NCBI GenBank assembly: GCA_904419005.1
Contig: CAJFQI010000002.1
Location: 1-64,000 of the forward strand
DNA length: 64,000 nt
Source of the DNA: Candidatus Avimonas faecium
GTDB taxonomy: Bacteria > Bacillota > Clostridia > Oscillospirales > Acutalibacteraceae
Reading direction: 5' to 3'
Part shown: positions 47,445-57,453 of the stretch, one piece after another
Numbering within the stretch: position 1 is the first letter of the stretch
How the letters are laid out: each line of letters opens with the position of its first letter
Translations under genes and position numbers: made by a program
The notes under the pieces: generated by a model
The model's input: the letters and a program-made list of their open reading frames with translations, nothing else
The model's database searches: none
What the model was told of the DNA's origin: nothing

Positions 47445-49517
47445 ATGCCGAAAATTCATGTGCTGGATAAGCACACTGCCGAGCTGATCGCCGCGGGGGA
47501 GGTGGTGGAGCGCCCCTCCTCCGTGGTTAAGGAGCTGATGGAAAACGCCATTGACGCGGGGGCGAGCGCCATCACTGTCGAAATTGAAAGCGGCGGCGTC
47601 AAAAGCATGTCGGTCACCGACAACGGCTGCGGCATCGCCCGAGAGGACGTGCCGGTCGCCTTCCTGCGCCACGCCACCAGTAAGGTGCGCACCGAAAACG
47701 ACCTGGAAGCCATCGGCACCCTGGGCTTCCGGGGGGAGGCGCTGGCGTCGATCTCGGCAGTGGCGAAGGTAGAGCTGCTCACCCGCACGGCCGAGGAGGT
47801 GGCCGGCACCCGCTATGTCATTGAGGGCGGGCAGGAAATCCTGTGCGAGGATGCCGGGAGGCCCCAGGGAACGACCATTATCGTGCGGGATCTGTTTTAT
47901 AATGTGCCTGCGCGGATGAAATTCCTCAAAAAGGATGTGAGCGAGGCGAATTCGGTGGCCGGCGTGGTCGACCGGGTCGCCCTTTCCCATCCGGAGGTAT
48001 CGGTGCGCTTCCTGCGGGACGGCAAGGAGGAGCTGTTCACCCCCGGCGACGGGAAGCTCCTCAGCTGCATTTACACCGTCTTCGGGCGGGACTTTGCCAA
48101 GGGGATGACCCCCTTGGATTATACCTTGAACGGCGTGCATGTTCACGGCTACATCTGCAAGCCCACCTGCGGGCGGGCCAACCGCACCATGCAGCATTTT
48201 TTCGTCAACGGCCGGTATGTCAAGACCCGCACCGCCATGGCGGCGCTTGAGGAAGCGTACAAGGGGGCGATGATGGTCGGCAGGTTCCCCTCCTGCGTGC
48301 TGCATATTGACCTGCCGTTGGAGACGGTCGACGTCAACGTCCATCCTGCTAAAATTGAGGTCCGCTTTATCAACGAGCGCCCCTTGTTTGACGCGGTATA
48401 CCACGGGACGAGGAGCGCGCTTCAGGCGGCGTCCCCGGCGGCCAGCCTGTCCCTGCCGGTGAAGACCCCGCCGGTTGCGCCCCCCGGCGGGAGCGCCGCG
48501 GGAAGGGAAGCCCCGGAGCAGACGCGGCTCTATGCGGGCGCGCCGACCGCCCATACGGCGGTGGAGCAGGCCGCCCGGCGGGAGCTTCCGGACGCCCCGG
48601 AGAGGCCCTCTCCCCAAGCAGGGGAGCCCTCCCGGCCGGAGTCCCCGGCCCGCACCGGCGTGTACGCGGCGGGAGATACCCGCCCGGCCGGGAGCCTCTG
48701 GGAGCGTTTCCTGGACGACGGGAACGGGACGCCTTCTTCCGGGAGGCCGCAGCCGTTTGCCGGCCGGGCGGGCCTGCGCGACGGAGGCTCGTTCTATGGG
48801 CGGCCGCTGCGCGTGCCGGATATCCAGCGTACCGAAGAGGAGGGCGGCTGGGCGCTCCCGCCGCAGGAGGCCCCCTCCGTGAAAGGGAAGCCGGCGGCGG
48901 GTCCTCCTTCGGCTGGGGCGGCCTCGGCCCCGGACAAGCCGGCGGACGAGCCGGCCGTCCGCTGCCTGGGGGAGGCGTTCGCCACCTACATCATCGCCCA
49001 GCGCGGGGACGCGCTCTACTTTATTGACAAGCACGCTGCGCATGAGCGGATCCTTTACGACCGGCTGAAGACCGCCGAGCGGGCGGACGCCCAGCTCCTG
49101 CTGGAGCCGGTGCCGGTCTCCCTGAGCCGGGAGGAATACGCCGCCCTGATCCCTGAGCTTGCCACCCTGTCCCAAGCGGGCTTTGAGGTGGAGGACTTTG
49201 GCGGGCACAGCGTCCTGGTGCGGGCGGTGCCCATGCTTCTGACCGGCGGGGACGTCGCCTCCTTGATCCAGGAGATCGCGGGGGGGCTTGCTTCCGGCCG
49301 GCGGGAGATCACAACGGACAAGCTGGAGTGGATCTATCATTCCACCGCCTGCCGCGCCGCCGTTAAGGCCGGGGATTTCACCTCCGAGCAGGAAAGGCAG
49401 GCCGTCGCGGAGCGGATTCTGCTTTCCGACGATGTCCGCACCTGCCCGCATGGCCGCCCCGTCTGCTTTGAACTGACCAGGCGGGAGCTGGAAAAGCAGT
49501 TCGGCCGGGCCAAATAG
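47445..49517 (+). CDS. mutL: DNA mismatch repair endonuclease MutL
   Basis: IAAGEVVERPSSVVKELMENAIDAGA; GFRGEALASISAVA; DKHAAHERILYD; ACRAAVKAGD. Confidence 0.97.
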   Translation: MPKIHVLDKHTAELIAAGEVVERPSSVVKELMENAIDAGASAITVEIESGGVKSMSVTDNGCGIAREDVPVAFLRHATSKVRTENDLEAIGTLGFRGEALASISAVAKVELLTRTAEEVAGTRYVIEGGQEILCEDAGRPQGTTIIVRDLFYNVPARMKFLKKDVSEANSVAGVVDRVALSHPEVSVRFLRDGKEELFTPGDGKLLSCIYTVFGRDFAKGMTPLDYTLNGVHVHGYICKPTCGRANRTMQHFFVNGRYVKTRTAMAALEEAYKGAMMVGRFPSCVLHIDLPLETVDVNVHPAKIEVRFINERPLFDAVYHGTRSALQAASPAASLSLPVKTPPVAPPGGSAAGREAPEQTRLYAGAPTAHTAVEQAARRELPDAPERPSPQAGEPSRPESPARTGVYAAGDTRPAGSLWERFLDDGNGTPSSGRPQPFAGRAGLRDGGSFYGRPLRVPDIQRTEEEGGWALPPQEAPSVKGKPAAGPPSAGAASAPDKPADEPAVRCLGEAFATYIIAQRGDALYFIDKHAAHERILYDRLKTAERADAQLLLEPVPVSLSREEYAALIPELATLSQAGFEVEDFGGHSVLVRAVPMLLTGGDVASLIQEIAGGLASGRREITTDKLEWIYHSTACRAAVKAGDFTSEQERQAVAERILLSDDVRTCPHGRPVCFELTRRELEKQFGRAK

Positions 49518-49605
49518 CCAGCGGCGGCCAGCAGAATGCCGCTTTCATGCAGCCGGAGCCGGAAGGCGCCGCCTCGCCGATGACCATGCCAAAGGAGATA
49601 CCCTT

Positions 49606-50574
49606 ATGCCTGAAAACAAGCCCCTTCTGCCGGTGATTGCCGGCCCAACCGCCTCCGGCAAGACCGCGCTGGCGGTGGAGCTGGCGCTGCGGCTGGACGG
49701 CGAGGTGGTTTCCGCCGATTCGATGCAGGTGTACGAGCCCCTGCGCATCGGCACCGCCCGCCCTGCGGAGGCCGAGCTGCGCGGCGTGCCCCATCACCTT
49801 CTGGGCTTCCTGCCCCTGACGGAGAAATACAGCGTGGCGCGGTATGCCGCGGACGCCCGCCGGGCGATCGCGGAAATCCGCGCCCGGGGCCGGCTGCCCT
49901 TCCTCTGCGGCGGGACGGGGCTGTATATTGACGCGGTGGTTGACAACCTCCAATTCGCCGGGAACGGGGAAGACCCCGCCGTGCGGGAGGAATTGGCCCG
50001 CCGGGCCGACAGGGAGGGCATCGCGCCCCTCCTCGCGGAGTTGCGGGCGGTCGACCCGGAAACGGCGGAGAGGCTCCACCCGTCCAACCGGGGGAGGATC
50101 CTCCGTGCGCTGGAGCTGTACCGCACGACGGGGATGACCATGAGCGAGCAGCTCCGCTTTTCCCGCAGCGTCCCCCCGCCCTTTGAGGCGCGGGTGCTTG
50201 TGCTCGACTGCCGCGACCGCGCCGTTTTGTACGGCCGGATCAACCGCCGGGTGGACGAGATGCTGGCCGCCGGGCTTTTACAGGAGGCGGAGCAGGCGCT
50301 GGCGGCGCCGACCGCGCCGACCGCCTTGCAGGCGATTGGCTATAAGGAGCTGGCGCCGTATTTTGCGGGCGAGCTCCCCCTCGCCGAGGCGGTCGAGAAC
50401 CTGAAGCGCTCCACCCGCCGGTATGCGAAGCGGCAGCTGACCTGGTTCCGGCGGCGCAGGGACGCCCGGTTCCTTTATATTGACGAATACGCCGGGCTCC
50501 CGGCGCTGGCAGACGCGGCGCAGGAGGCCCTGGCGATCCCGACCGGGGATGCACAGACGAACGGCCGCGCTTAG
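49606..50574 (+). CDS. miaA: tRNA dimethylallyltransferase
   Basis: VIAGPTASGKTALAVELALRLDGEVVSADSMQVY; GGTGLYIDA; RRYAKRQLTWFRR. Confidence 0.96.
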   Translation: MPENKPLLPVIAGPTASGKTALAVELALRLDGEVVSADSMQVYEPLRIGTARPAEAELRGVPHHLLGFLPLTEKYSVARYAADARRAIAEIRARGRLPFLCGGTGLYIDAVVDNLQFAGNGEDPAVREELARRADREGIAPLLAELRAVDPETAERLHPSNRGRILRALELYRTTGMTMSEQLRFSRSVPPPFEARVLVLDCRDRAVLYGRINRRVDEMLAAGLLQEAEQALAAPTAPTALQAIGYKELAPYFAGELPLAEAVENLKRSTRRYAKRQLTWFRRRRDARFLYIDEYAGLPALADAAQEALAIPTGDAQTNGRA

Positions 50575-50585
50575 GAGGAAGAGCG

Positions 50586-51803
50586 ATGGAACCCTTTGTG
50601 AAACGCCTGATTACGGTGGTTGTCTCCCTTTTCCTGATCGCTTATGTCGGCTATCAGGCCTACCAGGTGCTGTATAACCCGGTCAAGACCGAGACCGTGA
50701 CCAAATACAGCGTCTACGATACCATTGACACCGAGGGGATCGCCATCCGCAGCGAGACGAAAATCCCCGGGGAGGCGGACGGCTTCCTGCTGTATACGAT
50801 TGAAAACGGGAGCCGCGTTTCCAAGGGCGGCGTCGTTGCGGAGGTCTATCCCACCGAAGCGGACGCCAAGGCCCAGCAGGAGCTTGACAGCCTGAACCAG
50901 GAAATCGCCTCCCTGCAGCAGATTGAGCTCCAGGGGACGGCAAACCGGGTGAACCTTGACGTGATTGACAAGCAGATCAGCCAGCTGGTGGGGGAAATCA
51001 CGCAGGGGGTGAACGCCCTCTCCCTTTCGGATATGGCCGATTGGCGCGCCCGGCTGCTCGAGCTGATGAATAAACGGCAGATTACGGTGGGGACCGTGAC
51101 CGATTTCAGCGACCGCTTGGCCGCGCTTTCCGCGCAGAAGGCTTCCCTGGAAGGGGCCTTTTCCGCGGCGACGGCGTCAATCACCTCGCCGGACGCGGGC
51201 TATTTTGTAAACGATATTGATGGGTTTGAGGATGCGCTGACCGCAGAGAAAACCCTGCTTCTGACGCCCGAGGAGCTTTCCAAGCTGCTGGAGAGCGATC
51301 CGGGCGCCGGGTCGTCGGGCTATGTCGGCAAGGTGGTGCAGAATTACGAATGGTATTTTGCCTGCCTGATCCCCGCCGAGTATGCGGCGGAGGTGCGGAT
51401 TGACATGACCCCGACGCTGCTCTTTCCCTTTGTCACCAACGAGGCGGTTTCCGCCACCGTGGTGGCCGCCAACCGGGATAAAGAAGGAAATACGGCGGTG
51501 GTTTTTGAATGCTCCATCATGTCCAGCGAGCTGTCTGCGATGCGGGTGGAGCCGGTGCAGATTCGGCTTCGGCAGTACGAGGGGCTGCGGGTGCCCAGCA
51601 GCTGTATTATTAAAAACGACGAAGGGGAAAGCGGCGTGTATGCCCTGGTGGGGGATACCTGCACCTTCCGCCGGGTGAACATCCTGCACGCCGAGCCGGA
51701 CTACGTCATCTGCGAGGAGACGGACGAGGACGGCTATCTGAAGCTCTACGACGATATCATTACGGAAGGAAAGGGGCTTTACGATGGAAAGACCGTACGA
51801 TGA
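50586..51803 (+). CDS. HlyD-like periplasmic adaptor/membrane fusion-type protein
   Basis: Single TM anchor, lipoyl-like half (GFLLYTIENGSRVSKGGVVAEVYPTEADAKAQQEL) and C-terminal barrel. Confidence 0.75.
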   Translation: MEPFVKRLITVVVSLFLIAYVGYQAYQVLYNPVKTETVTKYSVYDTIDTEGIAIRSETKIPGEADGFLLYTIENGSRVSKGGVVAEVYPTEADAKAQQELDSLNQEIASLQQIELQGTANRVNLDVIDKQISQLVGEITQGVNALSLSDMADWRARLLELMNKRQITVGTVTDFSDRLAALSAQKASLEGAFSAATASITSPDAGYFVNDIDGFEDALTAEKTLLLTPEELSKLLESDPGAGSSGYVGKVVQNYEWYFACLIPAEYAAEVRIDMTPTLLFPFVTNEAVSATVVAANRDKEGNTAVVFECSIMSSELSAMRVEPVQIRLRQYEGLRVPSSCIIKNDEGESGVYALVGDTCTFRRVNILHAEPDYVICEETDEDGYLKLYDDIITEGKGLYDGKTVR

Positions 51804-52503
51804 CATTCGGGAGAACCTGAAGGCGATTACGCAGACAATGGCGGAGGCCGCCGCCGCCTCCGGCCGGAGGCCGGAGGATGTGCAGCTTCTGGGGGTAACC
51901 AAAACCGTCCCTCCCGACCGAATCAACGCGGCGATTGAGGCCGGGGTGGACGCTATCGGCGAGAACCGCGTCCAGGAGTTCCTGGGCAAGCGGGACAGCC
52001 TGCATCTGGACGGCGTCGGCGTTCACCTGATCGGCCACCTGCAGACCAATAAGGTGTCAAAGATCGTGGGGCTGGTCGACATGATTGAGTCGATTGACAG
52101 CGTCCATCTGGCGAGGGCAGTGTCGGAGGCGTCGCTCCAGCGCGGCCTGGTCACCGACGTGCTGATAGAGGTAAATATTGGACGGGAGGAAGCGAAATCC
52201 GGCGTTTTCCAGGAGAATTTGGAGGAAGTGCTGGAAGAAATCCGCCCTTTCCCCGGAATCCGGGTGCGCGGGCTGATGACCGTCCCGCCGATTTTGGAAA
52301 CGGAAAGGGAAAAAAGGGCGGTTTTTGCCCAGATGTATAAACTGTTTATTGACATTAGGGCCAAAAACAGGGATAATGGAGTTATGGACGTTCTGTCTAT
52401 GGGCATGTCCGGGGATTATCGCGAGGCGATCCTTGAGGGGGCTACCCTTGTTCGGATCGGGTCGGCCTTGTTTGGCCGGCGGGCCTATCCCCCGCGCGGA
52501 TAA
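51784..52503 (+). CDS. YggS family PLP-binding protein
   Basis: LLGVTKTVPPDRINAAIEAGVDAIGENRVQEFLGK; HLIGHLQTNKV; LSMGMSGDYREAILEGATLVRIGSALFG. Confidence 0.95.
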   Translation: MERPYDDIRENLKAITQTMAEAAAASGRRPEDVQLLGVTKTVPPDRINAAIEAGVDAIGENRVQEFLGKRDSLHLDGVGVHLIGHLQTNKVSKIVGLVDMIESIDSVHLARAVSEASLQRGLVTDVLIEVNIGREEAKSGVFQENLEEVLEEIRPFPGIRVRGLMTVPPILETEREKRAVFAQMYKLFIDIRAKNRDNGVMDVLSMGMSGDYREAILEGATLVRIGSALFGRRAYPPRG

Positions 52504-52661
52504 TCGGCCGCCGGACGCGTTTTTCTATGCTTTTGCGACCAGGGCCGCGCCGTTTGGCGCTTCGGCCCTGCCAAGGCCCCTGCCCTTCGGCCGCTGACCG
52601 GAAGAGGGCGGAAATAGAGAAAAATCCAGGGCAATCAAAAGGAAAGGACAGGATTGAAAAA

Positions 52662-53117
52662 ATGAGCCTGATCGACAAATTCAAAAATTTGATGAGCGAC
52701 CCGGAGGACGATGAGTTCGACGAAGAAGTAGACGACGGCATGGATTTTGTGACCAAGCCGGAGGAGACCGCCCCGGCTGCGGCCGATGTCCCGGCGGAGC
52801 CGGCGAAGCGCAGCAATAAGGTGGTCAACATCCACGCGACGGCGCAGCTGCAGGTGGTGCTGGTCAAGCCGGAGCGCTTTGACGATGCCAGCGCCGTAGC
52901 CGACCATCTCAACGCTAAGCGGACGGTGGTCCTCAACCTGGAGAGCGCCAATAAGGACGTTGCCCGCCGGATCCTCGACTTCCTGAGCGGCGTGGCTTAC
53001 GCCAACGACGGGCAGATCAAGAAGGTGGCCAACTGCACCTTCATCATCACCCCCTATAACGTGGGGATTATGGGCGACCTGCTTGACGAGCTGGAGAACA
53101 ATGGCCTCTACTTCTAA
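52662..53117 (+). CDS. sepF: Cell division protein SepF
   Basis: MSLIDKFKNLMSDPEDDEFDEEVDD; KRTVVLNLESANKDVARRILDFLSGVAYA. Confidence 0.95.
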   Translation: MSLIDKFKNLMSDPEDDEFDEEVDDGMDFVTKPEETAPAAADVPAEPAKRSNKVVNIHATAQLQVVLVKPERFDDASAVADHLNAKRTVVLNLESANKDVARRILDFLSGVAYANDGQIKKVANCTFIITPYNVGIMGDLLDELENNGLYF

Positions 53118-53913
53118 AAAGGACGAGGGCCCGGCTTCTGCCAGCGCGGAGGACGAGCTCCTACGCGCGGCGGTGCGGGACGCCGTCCGGTTGTGCGAGC
53201 GGCGCTCTGCCCCGCGTTTCCTCGGCTTTTTGGATGGGCGGCAGCGCGCCGTGGCGGCGGAGCTGGTACATACCACCCCGATTGAAAACGCCGTCTTTTG
53301 GGGCGGCTATCCGGAGGCGGAGCGGGTCTACCTCGGCGTGTTCCCGGACTATATGGCCTGGGAGGACGGAGGTCCCGGCGCCCCGCCGTATGCCTCTTTT
53401 CCCTTGACGGCGCTGGGCTTCCGTTACCGCAAGGCGGCAAAGCTCACCCACCGCGATTTCCTGGGGACGCTGCTTTCCTGCGGCGTGAAACGGGAAACCG
53501 TGGGGGATATCCTCTGCGGGGAGGGATTGGCGGTCGCCTTTTTGGACCGGGGGATTGCCGGTTTCCTGGCCGGGCAGATAGAAAAGGTCGGCGGGGAAGG
53601 GGTGACCCTCCTGCCGGATTACGACGGCGTCCTGCCGGGCTTCGGCGGGTTTCAGGAGATGCGGGACACGGTGGCCTCTCCCCGGCTGGATGCGGTGGTG
53701 AAGGTGGCCGCCGGCATCTCGCGGGAGGAAGCGGCCCGGCGGATCCAGGCGGGGCTGGTATCGGTCAACCACATCCCCTGCCTGTCGGTTTCTGCCGCGG
53801 TAAAGCAGGGGGACATCCTTTCGCTGCGGGGAGTCGGTCGCTTTGCGGTCGGGGAACTTGGGCCCTTATCCCGCAAAGGCCGCCTGTTTATCACCATCCG
53901 TAAGTATTTGTAG
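53101..53913 (+). CDS. YlmH family S4-domain RNA-binding protein
   Basis: GFLDGRQRAVAAEL; C-terminal S4 domain ASPRLDAVVKVAAGISREEAARRIQAGLVSVN. Confidence 0.9.
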   Translation: MASTSKKDEGPASASAEDELLRAAVRDAVRLCERRSAPRFLGFLDGRQRAVAAELVHTTPIENAVFWGGYPEAERVYLGVFPDYMAWEDGGPGAPPYASFPLTALGFRYRKAAKLTHRDFLGTLLSCGVKRETVGDILCGEGLAVAFLDRGIAGFLAGQIEKVGGEGVTLLPDYDGVLPGFGGFQEMRDTVASPRLDAVVKVAAGISREEAARRIQAGLVSVNHIPCLSVSAAVKQGDILSLRGVGRFAVGELGPLSRKGRLFITIRKYL

Positions 53914-53989
53914 CGTCCCGCTTGCCTGCACAATCCGGCAAACGGGAATGATCAAGAGTTAATATCGTCGGAAAGGAAGGGCTCCCTGT

Positions 53990-54805
53990 ATGCTGACAGC
54001 CAACGAAATCCGCAACGTCACTTTTAACCGGAGCATGGGCGGCTATAAAACGGCGGAGGTGGACGCATTCTTAGACCAGTGCGCGGACACCGTCGCCGCC
54101 TTGACCTCCGAGAAGGCGGAGCTGGAAAAAAAGCTTGAGGTGCTCGCCGATAAGCTAGTGGAGTACCGCAACGAGGAGGACAGCATCCGCACGGCCCTGC
54201 TCAGCGCGCAGCGCCTGGGCGATACCGTGGTGCGCGAGGCCAATCACAAGGCCGGGCTGATCCTTGAGGATGCCAACATTAAAGCGGACAAGATCGTTGA
54301 TACCGCGCAGAAAAACATCGTTGATGCGCAGCAGGAGTTTGAACGGATCCGCCGCGAAATCACCGCTTTTAAAGCGCGGATGCTTTCGATTTACCGGGAG
54401 CACTTGGCGTTGATTGACGTGCTGCCGGAGGAGCCGGCGGAAAAGGCCCAAGCGGAGGATGCCGCGGAGGGGCAGCCGGCTGCCGCTGCCGGGGAGCCGG
54501 CACAGGACGCGGCGGAGGCGCCTGCCGCTCCGGCGGAGGAGCCGGCCTTTGAGCCGGTGGTGGAACAGAACCCGGAGGCGCCGGCGGTACCGAACAGCGA
54601 GGCCCAGGCGGCCCGCAGCGTGGTCTTGGATCTGCCGGTTTTGCAGGAGGAAGAGGCGCCGGATGCCCAGGCGGCTGTTCCAGCGACAGCGACGCCTGCG
54701 GCGGAGCCTGCCGCTTCCCGCTTCGGTGACCTGAAGTTTGGGGACGACTACGATATCTCCAAGGATACCGACGATGAGCCGGGGCCCTTCCGGCGCCGGA
54801 AATAA
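53990..54805 (+). CDS. divIVA: DivIVA domain-containing protein
   Basis: LTANEIRNVTFNRSMGGYKTAEVDAFLDQCADTV plus coiled coil; Ala/Pro/Glu-rich tail. Confidence 0.93.
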   Translation: MLTANEIRNVTFNRSMGGYKTAEVDAFLDQCADTVAALTSEKAELEKKLEVLADKLVEYRNEEDSIRTALLSAQRLGDTVVREANHKAGLILEDANIKADKIVDTAQKNIVDAQQEFERIRREITAFKARMLSIYREHLALIDVLPEEPAEKAQAEDAAEGQPAAAAGEPAQDAAEAPAAPAEEPAFEPVVEQNPEAPAVPNSEAQAARSVVLDLPVLQEEEAPDAQAAVPATATPAAEPAASRFGDLKFGDDYDISKDTDDEPGPFRRRK

Positions 54806-54819
54806 ACGGCATAAGAAAT

Positions 54820-54853
54820 AGGCGGCGAACCGTTTGCTCGGCCCGCCGCCTTT
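54820..54853 (+). terminator. Terminator-like hairpin after divIVA
   Basis: AGGCGGCG...CGCCGCCT-TT. Confidence 0.5.
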
Positions 54854-54934
54854 GCCCGTCCGGGGCTGTCCAGCCGTGGGAACGCCCGGGAGAACGTTTG
54901 TCATCCATTTGCACGGCAGAAACGGGGAAACTCT

Positions 54935-55519
54935 ATGTATCAGGCGTTTGTCCTGCTCACGGCGGCCGCGCTGATCCTGCTTGATCAATTTACCAAGCTG
55001 TTGGCGGTCGCCTTCCTTCAAGGGCAGGAGCCTTTTGTCATCATTCCCGGCGTGCTGGAGTTTAATTTTACCACCAATCCCGGCGTGGCCTTCGGCCTGT
55101 TCCCTGGGAACCGCTGGATTTTCATCGGTTTGACCGCCGTTGTGCTTGCGGCGATCCTTGTTGTGCTTCTTTCCGGGAAGGTCAAGGCGCACCGGATGGT
55201 GACGGTCAGCGGCGTTCTGATCGTGGCTGGCGGGTTGGGCAACCTCATTGACCGGGTGTTCCGCGGCGAAGTGGTGGATTTTATCTACTTTAAGCTGATC
55301 AATTTTCCGATTTTTAATTTGGCCGACTGCTATGTTGTAATCGGCGCCGCTTTGCTGTTGATTTTCTATCTGTTTTTGTTCAGCGAAGAAAAGATCAAGC
55401 CGAAAGCGCCCGAAAAAGCGGACACGGCGCCGGCTGCGGAGGGGGAGACGCCGGATGGAGCAACGCAGCAGGGAGGAACGGCGGACCCCGCCGCCGGAAA
55501 AAGCGGGGGAGAGGCTTGA
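54935..55519 (+). CDS. lspA: Lipoprotein signal peptidase
   Basis: LDQFTKLLAVAFL; FTTNPGVAFG; GGLGNLIDRVFRGEVVDFI; NLADCYVVIGA. Confidence 0.96.
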   Translation: MYQAFVLLTAAALILLDQFTKLLAVAFLQGQEPFVIIPGVLEFNFTTNPGVAFGLFPGNRWIFIGLTAVVLAAILVVLLSGKVKAHRMVTVSGVLIVAGGLGNLIDRVFRGEVVDFIYFKLINFPIFNLADCYVVIGAALLLIFYLFLFSEEKIKPKAPEKADTAPAAEGETPDGATQQGGTADPAAGKSGGEA

Positions 55520-56387
55520 CCGCTATCTCAGCCAGGAGCTGGAGGCGCCCCGTTCCCAGGTACAGGATTGGCTGGAACGGGGCTTCGTTTCTGCCGACGG
55601 CCTCAAGCGGGCGAAAAACTATCGCCTGCGCGGCGGGGAGGAAATTGTGGTTTCCCTGCCGGAGCCGGTGGCCTATGAGGCAAAGGCGGAGGCGATCCCC
55701 CTTGATATCGTCTATGAAGACAGCGACCTGCTGGTGGTCAACAAGCCCAAGGGCATGGTGGTCCATCCGGCGGCGGGCAATTACACCGGGACGCTTGTCA
55801 ACGCCCTGCTCGCCCATTGCGGGGACAGCCTTTCCGGGATCAACGGGGTCATGCGGCCGGGGATCGTCCACCGCATTGACAAGGACACCAGCGGCCTGCT
55901 GATCGTCGCGAAAAACGATCTGGCTCACCGCGGCTTGGCGGAACAGATCAAGCAGCACAGCTTTACCCGCATCTATGAAGCGGTGGTGGTCGGACGCCTG
56001 CCGGATGATGCGGGCACGATCAATGCGCCGATCGGCCGGCATCCCGTCCATAGAAAAAAGATGGCAGTGACCCCGAAGAATTCCAAGCCGGCGGTGACGC
56101 ACTATGAGGTGATCGCCCGTTACGCGGGCTATACCCATGTCCGGGTTCGGCTGGAAACCGGGCGCACCCACCAGATCCGGGTACACATGGCGTATATCGG
56201 CCATCCCGTGGCCGGGGATGCGGTGTATGGAGGCAGCCGGCAGCCCGCGCTGCTGCAGGGCCAGTGCCTTCACGCGCGGGTGATCGGGTTCCGCCATCCG
56301 CGGGATGGACGGTACATGGAGTTTACCAGCCCGCTTCCCCCGTATTTTACGGCGTTCCTGCGCACCCTGGGGGAGCCGGTCGGTTAG
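55455..56387 (+). CDS. RluA-family pseudouridine synthase (RluD-like)
   Basis: S4 domain; GIVHRIDKDTSGLLIVAKND; ETGRTHQIRVHMAYIGHPVAGDAVYGG. Confidence 0.94.
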   Translation: MEQRSREERRTPPPEKAGERLDRYLSQELEAPRSQVQDWLERGFVSADGLKRAKNYRLRGGEEIVVSLPEPVAYEAKAEAIPLDIVYEDSDLLVVNKPKGMVVHPAAGNYTGTLVNALLAHCGDSLSGINGVMRPGIVHRIDKDTSGLLIVAKNDLAHRGLAEQIKQHSFTRIYEAVVVGRLPDDAGTINAPIGRHPVHRKKMAVTPKNSKPAVTHYEVIARYAGYTHVRVRLETGRTHQIRVHMAYIGHPVAGDAVYGGSRQPALLQGQCLHARVIGFRHPRDGRYMEFTSPLPPYFTAFLRTLGEPVG

Positions 56388-56482
56388 TCCGGCAGAGACC
56401 GGATGCATCCTGCCCAAAAGGCCGGCAATCAGACAAACGAGGCGGTTTTCCCCGCTCCGGGGCCGCCGGAAAGGCTTTGAAA

Positions 56483-57334
56483 ATGGATTCCATTGCATTC
56501 GACAAAAACCGCCCTTTTGAAGGGATACTATTGCTGAGCGACCTTGACGGCACTCTGCTTGATCGGAAAAAGGAGATCCCGGCCCGGAATCTCCAGGCGA
56601 TCCGCCGGTTTCAGGAAATGGGCGGCTTGTTTTCGATTGCCACCGGCCGCTGCCCCCGCTCCGCCGAGCTGGTAGCGCGGTTGGCGGGAGTGAACTGCCC
56701 GGCTGTTACCCTGAACGGCGCGGTGGTCTATGATTTTGCCGCCGACCGCCCGGCCAGCCAAAGCTGCCTGCCGGAGCAGTACCGGGAGATCCTGCGGGAC
56801 GTGCACGCCCATTTCCCGTCGGCCGGGCTGCAGGTATATGTGGGTTCGGATATCTATATTGTGCATCCCAACGAGATTGTGGAACGGCTTTTCCACATTG
56901 AGCATATTGAGAAATGCCGGCAGGAGGCCTCCTTTGACACGATACCGCCGCAGGCAAATAAGGTGCTGATCGGCGAGGAAAACCGGGAATTGCAAAAGAT
57001 CCGCCGCTTTCTTGAGGGCCGGCTGGACGGCATGTACGGCATGTTTACTGAGGAGCAGTATTACGAGCTGCTGCCGGCCCGCGCCAACAAAGGGCAGGGC
57101 GTCCGCAGGGTGGCGGAGCTGTGCGGCATCAATCCAGCCAGCGTCGCGGTCGTGGGGGATTATTACAACGACGTGGATATGCTCCAGTCGGCCGCCTATC
57201 CGATGGTGGCGGGCAACGCGCCGGACGATGTGAAAATTTTTGCCCGCTACATTGCCGGGGACTGCGACGGCGGTGTGGTGGCGGATGCGATTGAGCATAT
57301 GGAACGCCGGCTGCTGCAGCGCGGAAAGCTGTAA
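56483..57334 (+). CDS. Cof-type HAD-IIB family phosphatase
   Basis: LLLSDLDGTLLDRKKEIPARN; NKGQGVRRVAEL; VVGDYYNDVDML. Confidence 0.92.
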   Translation: MDSIAFDKNRPFEGILLLSDLDGTLLDRKKEIPARNLQAIRRFQEMGGLFSIATGRCPRSAELVARLAGVNCPAVTLNGAVVYDFAADRPASQSCLPEQYREILRDVHAHFPSAGLQVYVGSDIYIVHPNEIVERLFHIEHIEKCRQEASFDTIPPQANKVLIGEENRELQKIRRFLEGRLDGMYGMFTEEQYYELLPARANKGQGVRRVAELCGINPASVAVVGDYYNDVDMLQSAAYPMVAGNAPDDVKIFARYIAGDCDGGVVADAIEHMERRLLQRGKL

Positions 57335-57353
57335 ACCGCGGCCGGATAAAATG

Positions 57354-57396
57354 ACGAGGGGTACGGCAAAACGAATGATTTTGCCGTACCCCTCGT
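57354..57396. terminator. 18-bp-stem bidirectional terminator-like hairpin
   Basis: ACGAGGGGTACGGCAAAA-CGAATGA-TTTTGCCGTACCCCTCGT. Confidence 0.75.
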
Positions 57397-57453
57397 TGCC
57401 TCTCATTCCGGGCATCCTCTTGAAAGCGGAGCGCAGCTCCCGGCCCGGATTGG

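Noticed and set aside
47232-49451. 739-aa minus-strand ORF antisense to mutL
   Set aside because: Same reason; mutL on the plus strand is clear.
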